DNA of 25,954 nucleotides, from the NCBI GenBank assembly GCA_003599475.1, contig QZKK01000261.1, positions 1 to 25,954 on the forward strand, read 5' to 3'. This document shows, in pieces, positions 1 to 8,956 of this stretch (position 1 is its first letter; each line of letters opens with the position of its first letter). The stretch comes from Desulfobacteraceae bacterium (lineage in GTDB: Bacteria; Desulfobacterota; Desulfobacteria; Desulfobacterales; SURF-15). The translations under genes and the position numbers were made by a program. The notes beneath the pieces were generated by a model. It saw only the letters and a program-made list of their open reading frames with translations. It ran no database searches and was not told the origin of the DNA.

Positions 1-3000
1 CGGATCGGCGCGCAGCGAGGAATTGGCGTAAAGAACCGCGCCGGCGAGGCGCCCGTAGAGCTGCGCGTCTGCCTCTGTGGCATTGATCTGCCGCAGGACC
101 ACCTGGCTGTGGGTCCACGCCAGATCGAAGACGCGGTCGGCAAGGCGGCGATCCCGGTACTTCCCGACCAGGCCCAAACACGCATCGCGGCTCTCCCCGA
201 TCCCCGATACCATATTGATCGTCGCCGATTCCTCCGGGTCCAGCGTGATCCGGTACCGGATGGCGACAATCGGATCGAGCACGGAGCCCTCGCTGCCCGA
301 AAGCATCCCTGAGGGATCCGATGCCCCGTTCATCGCCTGCGGGGCGGCCACGGTGTTGCCGCGGCCGATGAACCGGCTGCGGTCGGTCTCATAGGAAACT
401 TCTCCGATTTCGGCTCCATGCACGGCCATCAGGTGAAACATCCAGGGTGCATGCTCGTGTGGAGAGCGGGGCCGGCGAGTGCAGAGAATCGCATGCTGCG
501 GGCGGAGGATTTCGGTTTGAACAAAGAGGTTACCGAACGCCGGGTGCAGGGCGTCCGAAGCCGGAGAGGCAAGAACCACTTCCGCATAGCTTGTGACCTC
601 GATCGCCCGGCGCGTGCGGGAGCGGTTGGTGATGCGGATCCTGCGCAGTTCGATATCGTCCTCGGGCGAAACGGCGATCTCCGTATGCGTATCGAATTCG
701 CTGTGGCGGCAGCGGAATTCCGCCCTCGCTTCCGAGAAAATCGCTTCGTAAGGGTCTGCACGCTTGAGCGCCGGCTGATAGGCGGCGGACCAGAACTCCC
801 CGCTGGCCACATCCCGGAGGTAACAGAAGGTGCCCCAGTTGTCGCAGGTCGTGTCTTCCCGCCACCGTGTGACGGCCATGTCCTTCCAGCGGCTGTAGCC
901 GCCTCCCGCATTGGTGACCATCACGTGGTACCTTCCGTTTGACAGGAGCTGCACTTCCGGTGCGGGAGTGTCGGGACTGCGGAAGACGCGCACCGGCGTT
1001 TCCGGTGCTGCGGATGCCGTCCGTGAGCCGGAAAGCTCGGCGGTATGCCGATACGCGGCCGAGGCCTTGGGAATCCGCTCCTGCAGCAACAGTGTCGTCG
1101 CCTGGAACAACGGGTCCGACTCGAATCGCTTCTGCATCGGCCGATCCAGGAGCAGATAGGCCAGGGCGAGAAAGCTCATGCCCTGGTGGTGTGCCATGTA
1201 GGACAGGACTACAGCACTCGACTGCCCGCGCGGCAGTCGCGACGGGGTGTAGTCGATGGCTTCATAGAGCCCGTAGTTCCCATCCAGCCCGTCCGCTGCG
1301 AGTCGCTGCAGATTCAGGCATGCCTCCTCGGGCGCCACCATCAAAGCGAGGGCGGAGGCATAGGGTGCCACGACCGAATCCTCGGAGAGCCCGCGTTTGA
1401 GCCCCAGGCCGGGTACACCGAAGGCGCGGTACTGGTAGCTGAGATGCGCATCGGTGGTATTATAGCCGGATTCCGAAATACCCCACGGCAGCCCGCGGCT
1501 CCTTCCAAACTCGATCTGCCTCTCCACCACGGCGAGGTAGGTCCGGTCGAGCAGGGTGTCTTCGTAGGTCGGCATCACCAGAAGCGGCATGAGGTACTCA
1601 AACATCGAACCGCTCCAAGAAAGCAGGATCGGTTTTCCGCCGGCGGTGGTGAGCAGGCGCCCCATGGCAAACCAGCTCTCCTGCGGCAGCTTTCCCTGGG
1701 CAATCGCTACGAAGGTGGACAACCTCGCTTCCGAAGCCAGAAGATCATAGTAACTCGAGTCCCGGCGTCTCTCGGAAACGTTGTAGCCGATTGCCAGCAG
1801 ATGACGCGCCCTGTCAAACAGGAAGTCATACTCCATATCGGCCAGTTCACCGGATCGGCGCGCCAGGTATTGGATGGCCGCAATCCTGCCTTTTGCGCGG
1901 CGGCTTGCCTTTCTGATGAGCCGGCGAAGCTCGCCCAAGCGATCTTTTTCTTCGGGTTTTGTCTCCGAGCCGAGGCGGTCCTCGATAACCGGTAGCCATT
2001 TTTCCTCGAATCCGGCCAGTTCGCGCAGGGTGGGGATTTCATCGAGGCCGCCAAGGTCGTACATTCCATCCGGAGAGCTCGGCAGCACGGTCCAGGGTGT
2101 GAGGAAGGCCAGCTCATCGAGGACGTCCCCGCATTGCCGGGCGAAGGCGCGGGCCCACCCGGCCGCCGGGCTTGCGGGGTCCGAATCGAGGATGTCGACG
2201 ATCTCTGCGGCGGATCTTGCCATCCGGCCGAGGCACAGCCGCGCCCCTGCGAGCGTCTCCGGCCGGGAACCGGACATCGCCGACTCCTTCTGAAGTTGAC
2301 CGAGCAGGCCCGGAGCGGATTCTCCCGCAGCCTCCATAAGAATCCGCAGGGTGTCGCCGAGTGCATCCCACCATCGCGCTTCCAGGATCCTGCGATCGGG
2401 AAGGGCGAGCAGACCCGGCCGCAGGGTCAGCAGGTGGCCCGCGAGGTTCCCGCTGTCTACCGTGGAAATATAGGTCGGCTGCAGCGGTTTCAGAGACTGG
2501 GTGTCATACCAGTTGTAGAAGTGTCCCTGGTGACGCTCCAGTTTTTGCATCGTCCGGAACGCATTCACCGTGCGCTTGATGAGTCGCCCGGCCGAAATGT
2601 AGCCGAAGTCGTAGGCAGAAAGATTTGCAAGGAGTGCAAGTCCCATGTTGGTGGGAGATGTGCGGTGCGCGACCCCGGAGGCGGGATGCTCCTGAAAGTT
2701 ATCCGGCGGCAGCCAATGATCTTCCGGGCCGACGAAGGTCTCGAAAAACGCCCAGGTCTTTCGGGAAAGCTTCTTGAGAAAGAGGGTCTGCCCGGCTGTA
2801 AGCCTCGCTCTGCGGCGAGCCAGCGGCCGGCTGATCCACCAGGCGATCGCGGGCGAGGCAAACCAGAGGACCAGGATGGGCCCGGCCGCGGCGAGCGCAG
2901 CCGGCCTCGAAAGCGTCAAATAAGTCGCCGTGGCAGCGGCCAGGACGGGGCCAAACCACATCGTCCGGAAGGAGGCGGCAAGATCCGTGCGGCTTCGGCG

Positions 3001-5847
3001 ATTGGAGTTTTCCGGCGGATTCCATTCCAGAAGCCGTCTGTGGGTGACCCACACCCGCCCGGCCGTGCGTGCAATCGCATCCATGCTGAAGAAAGCCTCG
3101 TAGGGGAGGCAGGCGAGCGTAAAAGCAGCCTGGGCGGAGTGCCGGCCTGCGGCCCGCACCGCGGCGGCAAGATGCCGGAGGAGCCGCACATCGCCCGGCT
3201 TCTGAAAAAGATTGAGAAAAGAGGCCATCCAGGGAGTGATCAGGAGGGTTCCGATCACCGCCAGGGTCCACAACCCCGGCGGGGACAAGACGGTCCAGCC
3301 GAGGAGCAGCAACAGGGTCAGCGCCGCCGGGACGAGGCTCCTGCGAAGATTGTCGAAAATCTTCCACCGGGAAAGCCCGGAGAGAAAATTCTTCCGGCGG
3401 CTTCCATCGGAGCCGGGGACCCACGGCAGCAGCCAGCGGGCGATTTGCCAATCCCCCCGAATCCAGCGACTGCGGCGGCTCACGTCCGCGTCGTAGCGGG
3501 ACGGATATTCCTCGTACAACAGCACATCGCTGAGCAGCCCGGCCCGCGCGTAGCATCCCTCCATGAGATCGTGGCTCAGGATGCGGTTTTCGGGAAAGCG
3601 CCCCCTGAGGGTCCGCTCGAAGGCATCGACATCGTAGATCCCCTTGCCGATGAACGAGCCTTCACCGAACAGATCCTGGTAAACATCGGAAACCGCCCGG
3701 GTATACGGGTCGATGCCCGGCTCGCTTCCGAACAATTGCGCGTATCGCGACCGGTTCATCCCCGGCAGGCTCACGGCCACGCGCGGCTGAAGGATGCCGT
3801 ACCCGTACCCGATCCGCTGTTTGTCCTCGTCGTACCGCGGCCGATTCAGCGGATGCGCCATGGCCCCCACAAATTGCCGGGCCGAATCGCGGGAAAGCTG
3901 CGTATCGGTATCCAGGGTGATCACGTACTTGACGTTGGACAGGACGGCCGTATCGCCGACGAGAAAGGAGAAGCGATTCCTGCCTTTCCCCTCTGTTCCG
4001 CCGCGCAGAAGCGAATTCAGTTCCGCCAGTTTTCCCCGCTTGCGCTCGTAACCCATCCAAATCCGCTCCCGCGGATTCCAGCAGCGCGGGCGATGAAAGA
4101 GGAAAAACGTGTCGGCTTTCAGGCTCCGATACTTTCCATTCAATCCTTCAATTCTCTCTTGGGCCAGCCGCAACAGCGGTTCGTCCTCCGGAAGGGTTTC
4201 CTCCTGCGCATCATCGAAATCCGTAAGCAGACCGAAGTGCAGGTGCTCGTCTCGATTGGCTAGAAATCGAACTTCCAGCGCCTCAACCAGATCCTCGATG
4301 TTTTGCGCACTCGTAAGCATCGTCGGGATCACGGCCAGTGCACGCGATTCCGAAGGAATTCCTTCGGAAAAGTCCATTCGCGGCAGCAGGCGCGGTGTGG
4401 TCAGCAATGTCGCCAGCCAGTTCGCCAGCGCTACGGCCGGATGACTTGCACCCAGAAGCAAGGGGAGTCCGATCAGCGCGATCAGCCAATCCGGGTACCC
4501 CATGGCATGCGCCTTGGCCGACAAACTCCAGGTGAAAAAAGCCGTGATCAGAGCGATGACGCCCAGATAGAGGAGCAAAGGGAACCGACGGCTTAACCGG
4601 CGAGGAGCCTCAAAAAAAGATCGGCGCCCCTGCGCCGTTTCTTCGAGCTGCCGCAACCCCTCATCGATTAGGTAGAATCCGACATGGGCGGCTCGATCAT
4701 CGCTGTTATCTTCGGCTGCGGCCTCGCCGGCCAATCGGATCGCTTCGCGGGCGACCTCGCTTTCGGACATCCGGTCGCGCTTTGCGATCTTTTCCACGAC
4801 GTGCCGGTAGCGATCCCGGGTGGCAAAATCCATCCGGCCGTAGACGCCGGCAGGGTCCGACCGCAGGGTCTGTTCGACAGCGCTCATCGTCTCGACGAAC
4901 TCCCGCCAGTCCATCGCTCCCAGAAATCGGAGGCTGCCGATGCTGTTGCTTAAGGAAACCTGATCCGCGGCCTGTTTCTGGTTCTCCGACTGCACCTGTT
5001 GCTCGATGGTCAAGCCGGATTCGGAGAGCCGCTGCTCAACCCAGGTGAGCGGAAAGGCCAGGGCAGCACTTTGTCCCTGCAGCCGCCGCGAAAACTCCGA
5101 GACGAATGCACTCCCCAACTGCGGGTCCGACCGTGCCATATCCGCAATCACGAGAATCAGGCTCTTCGGATCTTTCTCCGCGATCTCCGTCATCTGGTCC
5201 GCCCAGGTGTTGGCGAGGTTGCGTTCCGCCCGGTCGGCGGCAATTCGGGCGCCGACGCGACGCAGATTCTCGATCAGGGCGAGGCGCAGCATGATCGGGA
5301 CGGCCCACAATTCGCCAAGCTTCAGGCGGGTCACCGTCTGGTAGGCGGCCGTGAAACTGCCGAGACTTTCCGGATCCGCCCGCCCATCGCCGTGCGAGAT
5401 AATCTCCAGTGCGATGTCGTACACGCGTGGAAGCCCGGCCGATGGGCCGTTCTGCAGGCGCGGCAGCTCCCGGCTGTACCCCTTTGGCAGGTGTCGCCTG
5501 ACCATGCGAATCTGTTCTTCGATCAGATAGAAGTTGTCGAGCAGCCATTCGCCCGCCGGCACAATCCGGCGGTTGACCAGAACCGCCTCTGCCATCAGTT
5601 CGCGGGCTCCGATCAGGACCGCTTCATTTTCCGCCAGCCGCGTCAGAAGCCGATCCGAAGCGCGTCCCGAACTCAGCTTGTGCCAGCCCGCAAGTGCCTT
5701 GCCGTGCCGCTTCATCTGGTCGCTGCTGAACAGTTCCGATCGCAGAGGTGGCTCGTCGCCGGCGTACTCCGGCGCCGGATTTCTTCCGCCGAGATGCACC
5801 CTCGGATGGAGCAGGGTCTGGAGAATCCTCTTGCCGCTCACCCTCAC
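1..5847 (-). CDS. ndvB: Cyclic beta-1,2-glucan synthase (GT84/GH94), C-terminus beyond window
   Basis: One uninterrupted minus-strand frame of 1949 codons runs off the window. It begins at GTG 5847, about 10 nt after an AAGGAG Shine-Dalgarno sequence. The family builds cyclic beta-1,2-glucan at the inner membrane from UDP-glucose and exports it to the periplasm. The N-terminal part reads FYLIEEQIR, then PRVYDIALEIISHGDG and LGELWAVPIMLRLALIENLR, all typical of NdvB. Predicted membrane helices lie near residues 419-475, 835-875 and 962-1005. Between the first two groups is the GT84 domain, with DFDD near 544, TLDTDTQL near 641, GEGSFIGKGIYDVDAFE near 729 and HDLMEG near 759. A glycoamylase-like segment follows (SYYDLLASEARLS near 1365, then SWSGSMFEYLMPLL and LPWGISESGYN). 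GH94-type sequence begins near 1630 (LLSNGRYHVMVTNAGGGYSR). Known NdvB proteins are about 2800 residues, so roughly a third is missing. No frameshift was seen. Confidence 0.93.
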   Translation of the reverse strand, partial: MRVSGKRILQTLLHPRVHLGGRNPAPEYAGDEPPLRSELFSSDQMKRHGKALAGWHKLSSGRASDRLLTRLAENEAVLIGARELMAEAVLVNRRIVPAGEWLLDNFYLIEEQIRMVRRHLPKGYSRELPRLQNGPSAGLPRVYDIALEIISHGDGRADPESLGSFTAAYQTVTRLKLGELWAVPIMLRLALIENLRRVGARIAADRAERNLANTWADQMTEIAEKDPKSLILVIADMARSDPQLGSAFVSEFSRRLQGQSAALAFPLTWVEQRLSESGLTIEQQVQSENQKQAADQVSLSNSIGSLRFLGAMDWREFVETMSAVEQTLRSDPAGVYGRMDFATRDRYRHVVEKIAKRDRMSESEVAREAIRLAGEAAAEDNSDDRAAHVGFYLIDEGLRQLEETAQGRRSFFEAPRRLSRRFPLLLYLGVIALITAFFTWSLSAKAHAMGYPDWLIALIGLPLLLGASHPAVALANWLATLLTTPRLLPRMDFSEGIPSESRALAVIPTMLTSAQNIEDLVEALEVRFLANRDEHLHFGLLTDFDDAQEETLPEDEPLLRLAQERIEGLNGKYRSLKADTFFLFHRPRCWNPRERIWMGYERKRGKLAELNSLLRGGTEGKGRNRFSFLVGDTAVLSNVKYVITLDTDTQLSRDSARQFVGAMAHPLNRPRYDEDKQRIGYGYGILQPRVAVSLPGMNRSRYAQLFGSEPGIDPYTRAVSDVYQDLFGEGSFIGKGIYDVDAFERTLRGRFPENRILSHDLMEGCYARAGLLSDVLLYEEYPSRYDADVSRRSRWIRGDWQIARWLLPWVPGSDGSRRKNFLSGLSRWKIFDNLRRSLVPAALTLLLLLGWTVLSPPGLWTLAVIGTLLITPWMASFLNLFQKPGDVRLLRHLAAAVRAAGRHSAQAAFTLACLPYEAFFSMDAIARTAGRVWVTHRRLLEWNPPENSNRRSRTDLAASFRTMWFGPVLAAATATYLTLSRPAALAAAGPILVLWFASPAIAWWISRPLARRRARLTAGQTLFLKKLSRKTWAFFETFVGPEDHWLPPDNFQEHPASGVAHRTSPTNMGLALLANLSAYDFGYISAGRLIKRTVNAFRTMQKLERHQGHFYNWYDTQSLKPLQPTYISTVDSGNLAGHLLTLRPGLLALPDRRILEARWWDALGDTLRILMEAAGESAPGLLGQLQKESAMSGSRPETLAGARLCLGRMARSAAEIVDILDSDPASPAAGWARAFARQCGDVLDELAFLTPWTVLPSSPDGMYDLGGLDEIPTLRELAGFEEKWLPVIEDRLGSETKPEEKDRLGELRRLIRKASRRAKGRIAAIQYLARRSGELADMEYDFLFDRARHLLAIGYNVSERRRDSSYYDLLASEARLSTFVAIAQGKLPQESWFAMGRLLTTAGGKPILLSWSGSMFEYLMPLLVMPTYEDTLLDRTYLAVVERQIEFGRSRGLPWGISESGYNTTDAHLSYQYRAFGVPGLGLKRGLSEDSVVAPYASALALMVAPEEACLNLQRLAADGLDGNYGLYEAIDYTPSRLPRGQSSAVVLSYMAHHQGMSFLALAYLLLDRPMQKRFESDPLFQATTLLLQERIPKASAAYRHTAELSGSRTASAAPETPVRVFRSPDTPAPEVQLLSNGRYHVMVTNAGGGYSRWKDMAVTRWREDTTCDNWGTFCYLRDVASGEFWSAAYQPALKRADPYEAIFSEARAEFRCRHSEFDTHTEIAVSPEDDIELRRIRITNRSRTRRAIEVTSYAEVVLASPASDALHPAFGNLFVQTEILRPQHAILCTRRPRSPHEHAPWMFHLMAVHGAEIGEVSYETDRSRFIGRGNTVAAPQAMNGASDPSGMLSGSEGSVLDPIVAIRYRITLDPEESATINMVSGIGESRDACLGLVGKYRDRRLADRVFDLAWTHSQVVLRQINATEADAQLYGRLAGAVLYANSSLRADP

Positions 5848-5923
5848 GCTTCGTTTCTCCTTCTTATGACATGCCGTGCGCGGTGGACAGCATTACGGAC
5901 TTTGTCGGAAAATATCTTTTGAC

Positions 5924-6319
5924 CTAAAGGGGCTTAACCGAGCGGACCCTCTCTGTTATCGTCATTTCTTTCTTCTTATCTTCTTTTTGCTTCCGCTTCT
6001 CCTTCAATGTCTTGCCTTTCTTCTGGTCTTCTCGTTTGCCTTTGTCTCTTTTTCCTTTGTCGCCCATCTCATCCGCCTTTCTTTTCCATCGTTCGGCAAC
6101 CCGCCCTTCCCGTCGGTTTAGATCATTCCCGAGAAGCGTTTGTATCGCTTCTTTCAGATTTGTACACTCAAACTCCGTGCCATATTCTAAAAGGTCAACC
6201 GGATTTAACCCAACGTATTGATTTGTCGTTGGATATTTCCATTTAGAGATTGCCAAAGGAGGGAGGACCGGATGTAAAAATATGGTCATATATGACCATT
6301 GGTCATATTCGACCATCAT
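5924..6319 (-). CDS. Hypothetical Lys/Glu-rich 131-residue protein
   Basis: Weakly supported open frame between DUF2141 copy 1 and ndvB, same strand. The ATG at 6319 has an AGGAG about 9 nt upstream, a plausible ribosome site. The first 50 residues look like ordinary protein (NQYVGLNPVDLLEYGTEF). The last 60 are very rich in Lys, Glu and Arg (KEKRKQKEDKKKE), and the plus strand here is correspondingly pyrimidine-rich. The start codon sits inside an overlapping palindrome array (6282-6316), which would suit autoregulation but also means the first ten codons may simply be operator DNA. I do not recognise a family. It could be a real small basic protein, a truncated gene, or chance coding in low-complexity DNA. 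Confidence 0.3.
   Translation of the reverse strand: MMVEYDQWSYMTIFLHPVLPPLAISKWKYPTTNQYVGLNPVDLLEYGTEFECTNLKEAIQTLLGNDLNRREGRVAERWKRKADEMGDKGKRDKGKREDQKKGKTLKEKRKQKEDKKKEMTITERVRSVKPL
6282..6316. promoter_or_regulatory. Overlapping palindrome array, operator-like (TGGTCATA half-sites)
   Basis: Positions 6282-6299 read ATGGTCATATATGACCAT, a perfect 18-bp palindrome. Overlapping it, 6290-6308 reads ATATGACCATTGGTCATAT, with perfect 9-bp arms around one central base. A degenerate fourth half-site (TTCGACCA) follows to 6316. Four alternating half-sites about 9 bp apart look like a cooperative repressor operator. The 19-bp core recurs at 12676-12694. The regulator is unknown. Confidence 0.5.
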
Positions 6320-6364
6320 TTTTATTCACTCCTGAAAAAGGCTTCGAGCGGCGGTCATCGACGC

Positions 6365-6868
6365 TCAATAATGCAGACGGATCGTCAGTTCCATGTCTTG
6401 CCCTTCGTATGGGAAGCCGGCTGCAGCAAACGAAGGCGCGCCGAGCATGGCTCTTGCGTCTTTTGAAAAACCGTATCCTTCCTTCGGGATCCCCAACCAT
6501 TTGGTGTCAAGCCTGCCGTTCATATTTTCATCATGAATGACGGCAAGCGCATACGTTCTCGGCGGGATGTCCAAAAAGCCACAACGCGCCTGCTCGTCCC
6601 GAATCTTTATTACCATGATATTTGTTGCGTAACGCAGAAAGTCGATAGGGAAACCGTCCGGCGAATCGAAAAGCGCGCAAGCTACGGTTCCTGTGCTGCT
6701 TTTTATACCCAGAATGGTCACGTGAATGCCGGGGCAGGATGATGATTGGGCAAAGGCCGTTTGGGAAAGATTCGCAATGACGAGCACTGCAAACAATAGA
6801 GCGCACCGAACCCTCATGAGAAATGCCATCTCCGATTCTTTCACTGTGAAATTCACATCATTTTTCAT
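6365..6868 (-). CDS. DUF2141 family exported protein, copy 1
   Basis: A 167-residue protein with a signal peptide: MAFLMRVRCALLFAVLVIAN from residue 14, probable cleavage after AFA. The mature part matches DUF2141 (IHVTILGIKSSTGTVACALF, then DSPDGFPIDF, FLDIPPRTYALAVIHDENMN and LDTKWLGIPKEGYGFSKDA). The family is small, secreted, beta-rich and of unknown function. ATG 6868 is preceded by GAGG at 5 nt; an internal ATG at 6829 would also leave a complete signal peptide. The start overlaps the stop of the atpG remnant upstream by 11 bp, so it was probably the last gene of an N-ATPase operon. A second copy at 10186-10689 differs at about 18 of 167 residues, mostly in the signal peptide. Confidence 0.85.
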   Translation of the reverse strand: MKNDVNFTVKESEMAFLMRVRCALLFAVLVIANLSQTAFAQSSSCPGIHVTILGIKSSTGTVACALFDSPDGFPIDFLRYATNIMVIKIRDEQARCGFLDIPPRTYALAVIHDENMNGRLDTKWLGIPKEGYGFSKDARAMLGAPSFAAAGFPYEGQDMELTIRLHY

Positions 6869-7251
6869 CTACCCTCAGCGCCTCGAAGCCGGAGATGACG
6901 TCGAACAGTTCCTCGTCGATGCCGCTCCGGCGCAGGCGGTGGAATGTTCTGTTGAGGTCCTCCCGCAATTCGTCGATGCTTTTGTCGGCGCGTTGCATTG
7001 CGGCCAGGCGGCTCGCGTTCTCGCCGGAGAGGGATTCAGCGCATGCCCTAAAAAGCGAAACGAAAAGATATTCGCAATCCCGCGCACGCGGTGTGCGTCG
7101 AGTTGAGCTAAAACCTCGATGGCAATTTCCCCCCCTTCGAGTGCAGCAGCGAGTAGATGGACGGCAAATGTGCATCGAAGCATATATCGACGACACTGCC
7201 GCGCACCGAGACCACCTCGCCGAGGCTTGAAGGACCGGTTTTGTTCTTCAC
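6858..7251 (-). pseudogene. N-ATPase operon remnant: atpD 5' end fused to atpG 3' end
   Basis: Translation from GTG 7251 (GGAGG 5 nt upstream) gives VVSVRGSVVDICFDAHLPSI, the start of the beta subunit of the alternate N-type F-ATPase. One base is missing in a run of seven G (7131-7137). In the next frame beta continues as EIAIEVLAQLDAHRVRGIA, ending near 7074. From 7073 the sequence is the C-terminus of the gamma subunit: EYLFVSLFRACAESLSGENA, ASRLAAMQRADKSIDELRED and DEELFDVISGFEAL, with stop at 6858. In N-ATPase operons atpD is normally first and atpG last. The simplest reading is one internal deletion that removed everything between them. It lies 29 nt after the pfkB stop and overlaps the DUF2141 start. 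No working ATPase subunit can come from it. Confidence 0.8.
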
Positions 7252-7280
7252 GGGAGCCTCCGGATTCCGATAAAGGGGAC

Positions 7281-8219
7281 TTATTCGGGCCCTGAAAATA
7301 TGCTTTCAAACAACCTTTCGACATCCTCCCGCCGGCACAATTCAGTTCCCGGCGTCATGACGGCTGCTGTACCGGCTGCCACGCCGAAAAGAACCGATTC
7401 CCTGAGCGGCTTGCCTCGGGCAAGGCTTAAGACGATACCGGCCACCATGCTGTCTCCGGCTCCGACCTTGCTGACAATCGGCACGGTCGGCGGCAGGATG
7501 TGTTCGGAGATCTCCTCCGAAATCATCAAGGCGCCCGCGGCACCAAGCGAGATGACCAGCACCTCGCACCGGCCGCTTTTGACCATTTTTTGGGCCTCTG
7601 CCTCGATCTGTGGTTCCTCTTTGATCTCCTTGCCGACCAACTGTCTGAATTCACGGACATTGGGCTTGATTAGATACACGCCTTCCTTAAGCGCCTCCTC
7701 CAGGGCTTCACCCGAAACGTCGATGATCACTTTTGCTCCCCTGTCCTTTCCGATGCGCGCCACCCGTGCATAAAAATCAGCGGGCACGCTTGGAGGAAGG
7801 CTTCCGCTGGCCACCAGATAATCGGGTCTCGGTTCTACGGCCGATAATCCATCAAGGAATTGTTCCCGTTCTTGCTCTTTAAGCTCCGGTCCCGGCATTC
7901 CAAAACGATACTGCCGGCCGGTGGATTCCTCCAAAATGACAAGACTCTCCCGGATCAATCCCTCGATGGGAAACGGCCGATGGTCCAGGCCTTCCCGATC
8001 CAGGAGTTCTTTAAGTCTCTGACCTGCCAGTCCCCCTTCAGGATAAAGGAGGATGGATTCCCCGCCCAGTTTTTTGATGGCCCGGGAGACATTCACCCCG
8101 CCTCCTCCGGGCTCAAAACGAGGGGGTTTGCAGTACAGCTTTCGCTCGGCTACGACATGAGCAACACTTGAACTCTTGTCGATCGCCGGATTCATGGTCA
8201 CGGTCACGATGGTTTTCAT
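7281..8219 (-). CDS. pfkB: 6-phosphofructokinase, PfkB/ribokinase family
   Basis: The 312-residue protein matches E. coli Pfk-2 (309 residues) along its whole length. It would phosphorylate fructose 6-phosphate to fructose 1,6-bisphosphate with ATP in glycolysis. Visible landmarks are the substrate-binding PGGGGVNVSRA (37-47), QYRFGMPGP near 103-111, SGSLPPSVP near 138, DVSGEAL (167-173), IKPNVREF (184-191) and the catalytic anion hole GAGDS (253-257) with D256 as base. LacC (tagatose 6-phosphate) or FruK (fructose 1-phosphate) specificity is possible, but FEPGGGG, YRFGMPG and the C-terminal GTAAV.TPGTELC favour Pfk-2. The site just before ATG 8219 is weak (GTGCAATTCC). The neighbouring genes are unrelated, so this looks like a single-gene unit followed by the N-ATPase remnant. 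Confidence 0.9.
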   Translation of the reverse strand: MKTIVTVTMNPAIDKSSSVAHVVAERKLYCKPPRFEPGGGGVNVSRAIKKLGGESILLYPEGGLAGQRLKELLDREGLDHRPFPIEGLIRESLVILEESTGRQYRFGMPGPELKEQEREQFLDGLSAVEPRPDYLVASGSLPPSVPADFYARVARIGKDRGAKVIIDVSGEALEEALKEGVYLIKPNVREFRQLVGKEIKEEPQIEAEAQKMVKSGRCEVLVISLGAAGALMISEEISEHILPPTVPIVSKVGAGDSMVAGIVLSLARGKPLRESVLFGVAAGTAAVMTPGTELCRREDVERLFESIFSGPE

Positions 8220-8349
8220 GGAATTGCACGTTTGACGGAAATCAGGAATGATAATTTGCCAAGTCCCGCATGGCCTTATTTTCTCCTTGTAGCTTTCAAG
8301 GGTGCACAGGAAGGCAACTCATTTTCAATCATCAAAATGCTACCTGCAG

Positions 8350-8420
8350 CTCTGCTCGATCTGAGCTATTGTAATTCATGTACTTCTCGATTGTAGTCAA
8401 TGTACTTCCCATTGTCAAAA
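8350..8420. repeat. 71-bp dispersed repeat, copy A
   Basis: This block matches 10716-10786 over 71 bp without gaps and with 4 mismatches. On the minus strand it contains TTGACA (8413-8418), 17 bp, then TACAAT (8390-8395), a near-perfect sigma-70 promoter that could drive pfkB. The same strand also reads as a peptide, FDNGKYIDYNREVHELQ followed by a stop, so it may instead be the 3' end of a lost small gene. The rest of the 8220-8427 gap holds nothing else clear. Confidence 0.6.
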
Positions 8421-8427
8421 CCAGTGT

Positions 8428-8569
8428 GTCGTGCCGCTGTATGCGCCGCACAGAGGCGCAAAGGTTCCCGGCCCTTCAGACGGTTCAATTTCGTGCCGAG
8501 CTCGAAAAGCCCTTCCGGTGTGTAGGATTCAAAGCCGATGAAGACGCCGCTGCATCCGGCCTTGGCAAA
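8428..8569 (-). pseudogene. Radical SAM protein fragment
   Basis: In frame directly after the DUF302 stop, the minus strand reads AKAGCSGVFIGFESYTPEGL, then FELGTKLNRL. This resembles the strand-and-helix stretch of radical SAM (often B12-binding) proteins in which AGC..VFIGFES precedes PE.L...GK..N. No CxxxCxxC cluster, start codon or further domain is present, and the similarity fades before the 71-bp repeat. It is a short internal piece of a lost gene. The assignment rests on one motif region. Confidence 0.5.
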
Positions 8570-8956
8570 TCAGGCTGCCGCCGCCTCCTTCATTATTTTA
8601 ACAATCGTGTTCTCCACTTCCTGCGCCACCTCTTCCAGCTTCGGCGAGTTAAACATCGCCAGCAGCGTGGTCGGCTTCAATGTCGCCAGCATGGTTTTAC
8701 CGCCCTCCTCGTAAATGGAGATCCGGCATGGCAGTGCGGTTGAGACGCTCATGTTTTGGTCGAGCACTTTCTTCGCTTGTTGCGGCTGACAGACCTCGAA
8801 GATCAGACATTCATGGGCAAACGCCACGCCCTTCTTCGTCATGGTCTCTTTGAGGTTGTGAACCTGCATGACGCCAAAGTGGTTGGCCTGGACGGCGGCC
8901 TGCAAGGCAGCCGCAGCCGCACTCACGGTTTTGTCAGTAGATAATTTGACCAGCAT
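8570..8956 (-). CDS. DUF302 domain protein
   Basis: A 128-residue soluble protein with no signal peptide. ATG 8956 has AAAGGA 5 nt upstream. The family pattern is clear: an N-terminal helix (TVSAAAAALQAAVQANHFGV), the central MQVHNLKETMTKKGVAFAHE, then IFEVCQPQQAKKVLDQNMSV followed by LPCRISIYEEGGKTMLATLK. DUF302 proteins are small single-domain alpha/beta proteins, often encoded near redox or stress genes. Their biochemical role is not established. Here the gene stands alone between the AbiEii pair and a radical SAM fragment; the 135 nt upstream show no clear gene. Confidence 0.85.
   Translation of the reverse strand: MLVKLSTDKTVSAAAAALQAAVQANHFGVMQVHNLKETMTKKGVAFAHECLIFEVCQPQQAKKVLDQNMSVSTALPCRISIYEEGGKTMLATLKPTTLLAMFNSPKLEEVAQEVENTIVKIMKEAAAA

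Noticed and set aside
2134..4263. Long plus-strand open frame (709 codons) opposite ndvB
   Set aside because: It lies wholly antisense to a clear GT84/GH94 gene, is rich in Pro, Gly and Arg with no known motif, and is what GC-rich codons produce on the opposite strand.
8242..8271. Nine-codon open frame (MRDLANYHS) with AAGGAG upstream, before pfkB
   Set aside because: The spacing to the start is long (11 nt), there is no attenuator-like hairpin or control codon run, and a chance match is likely.
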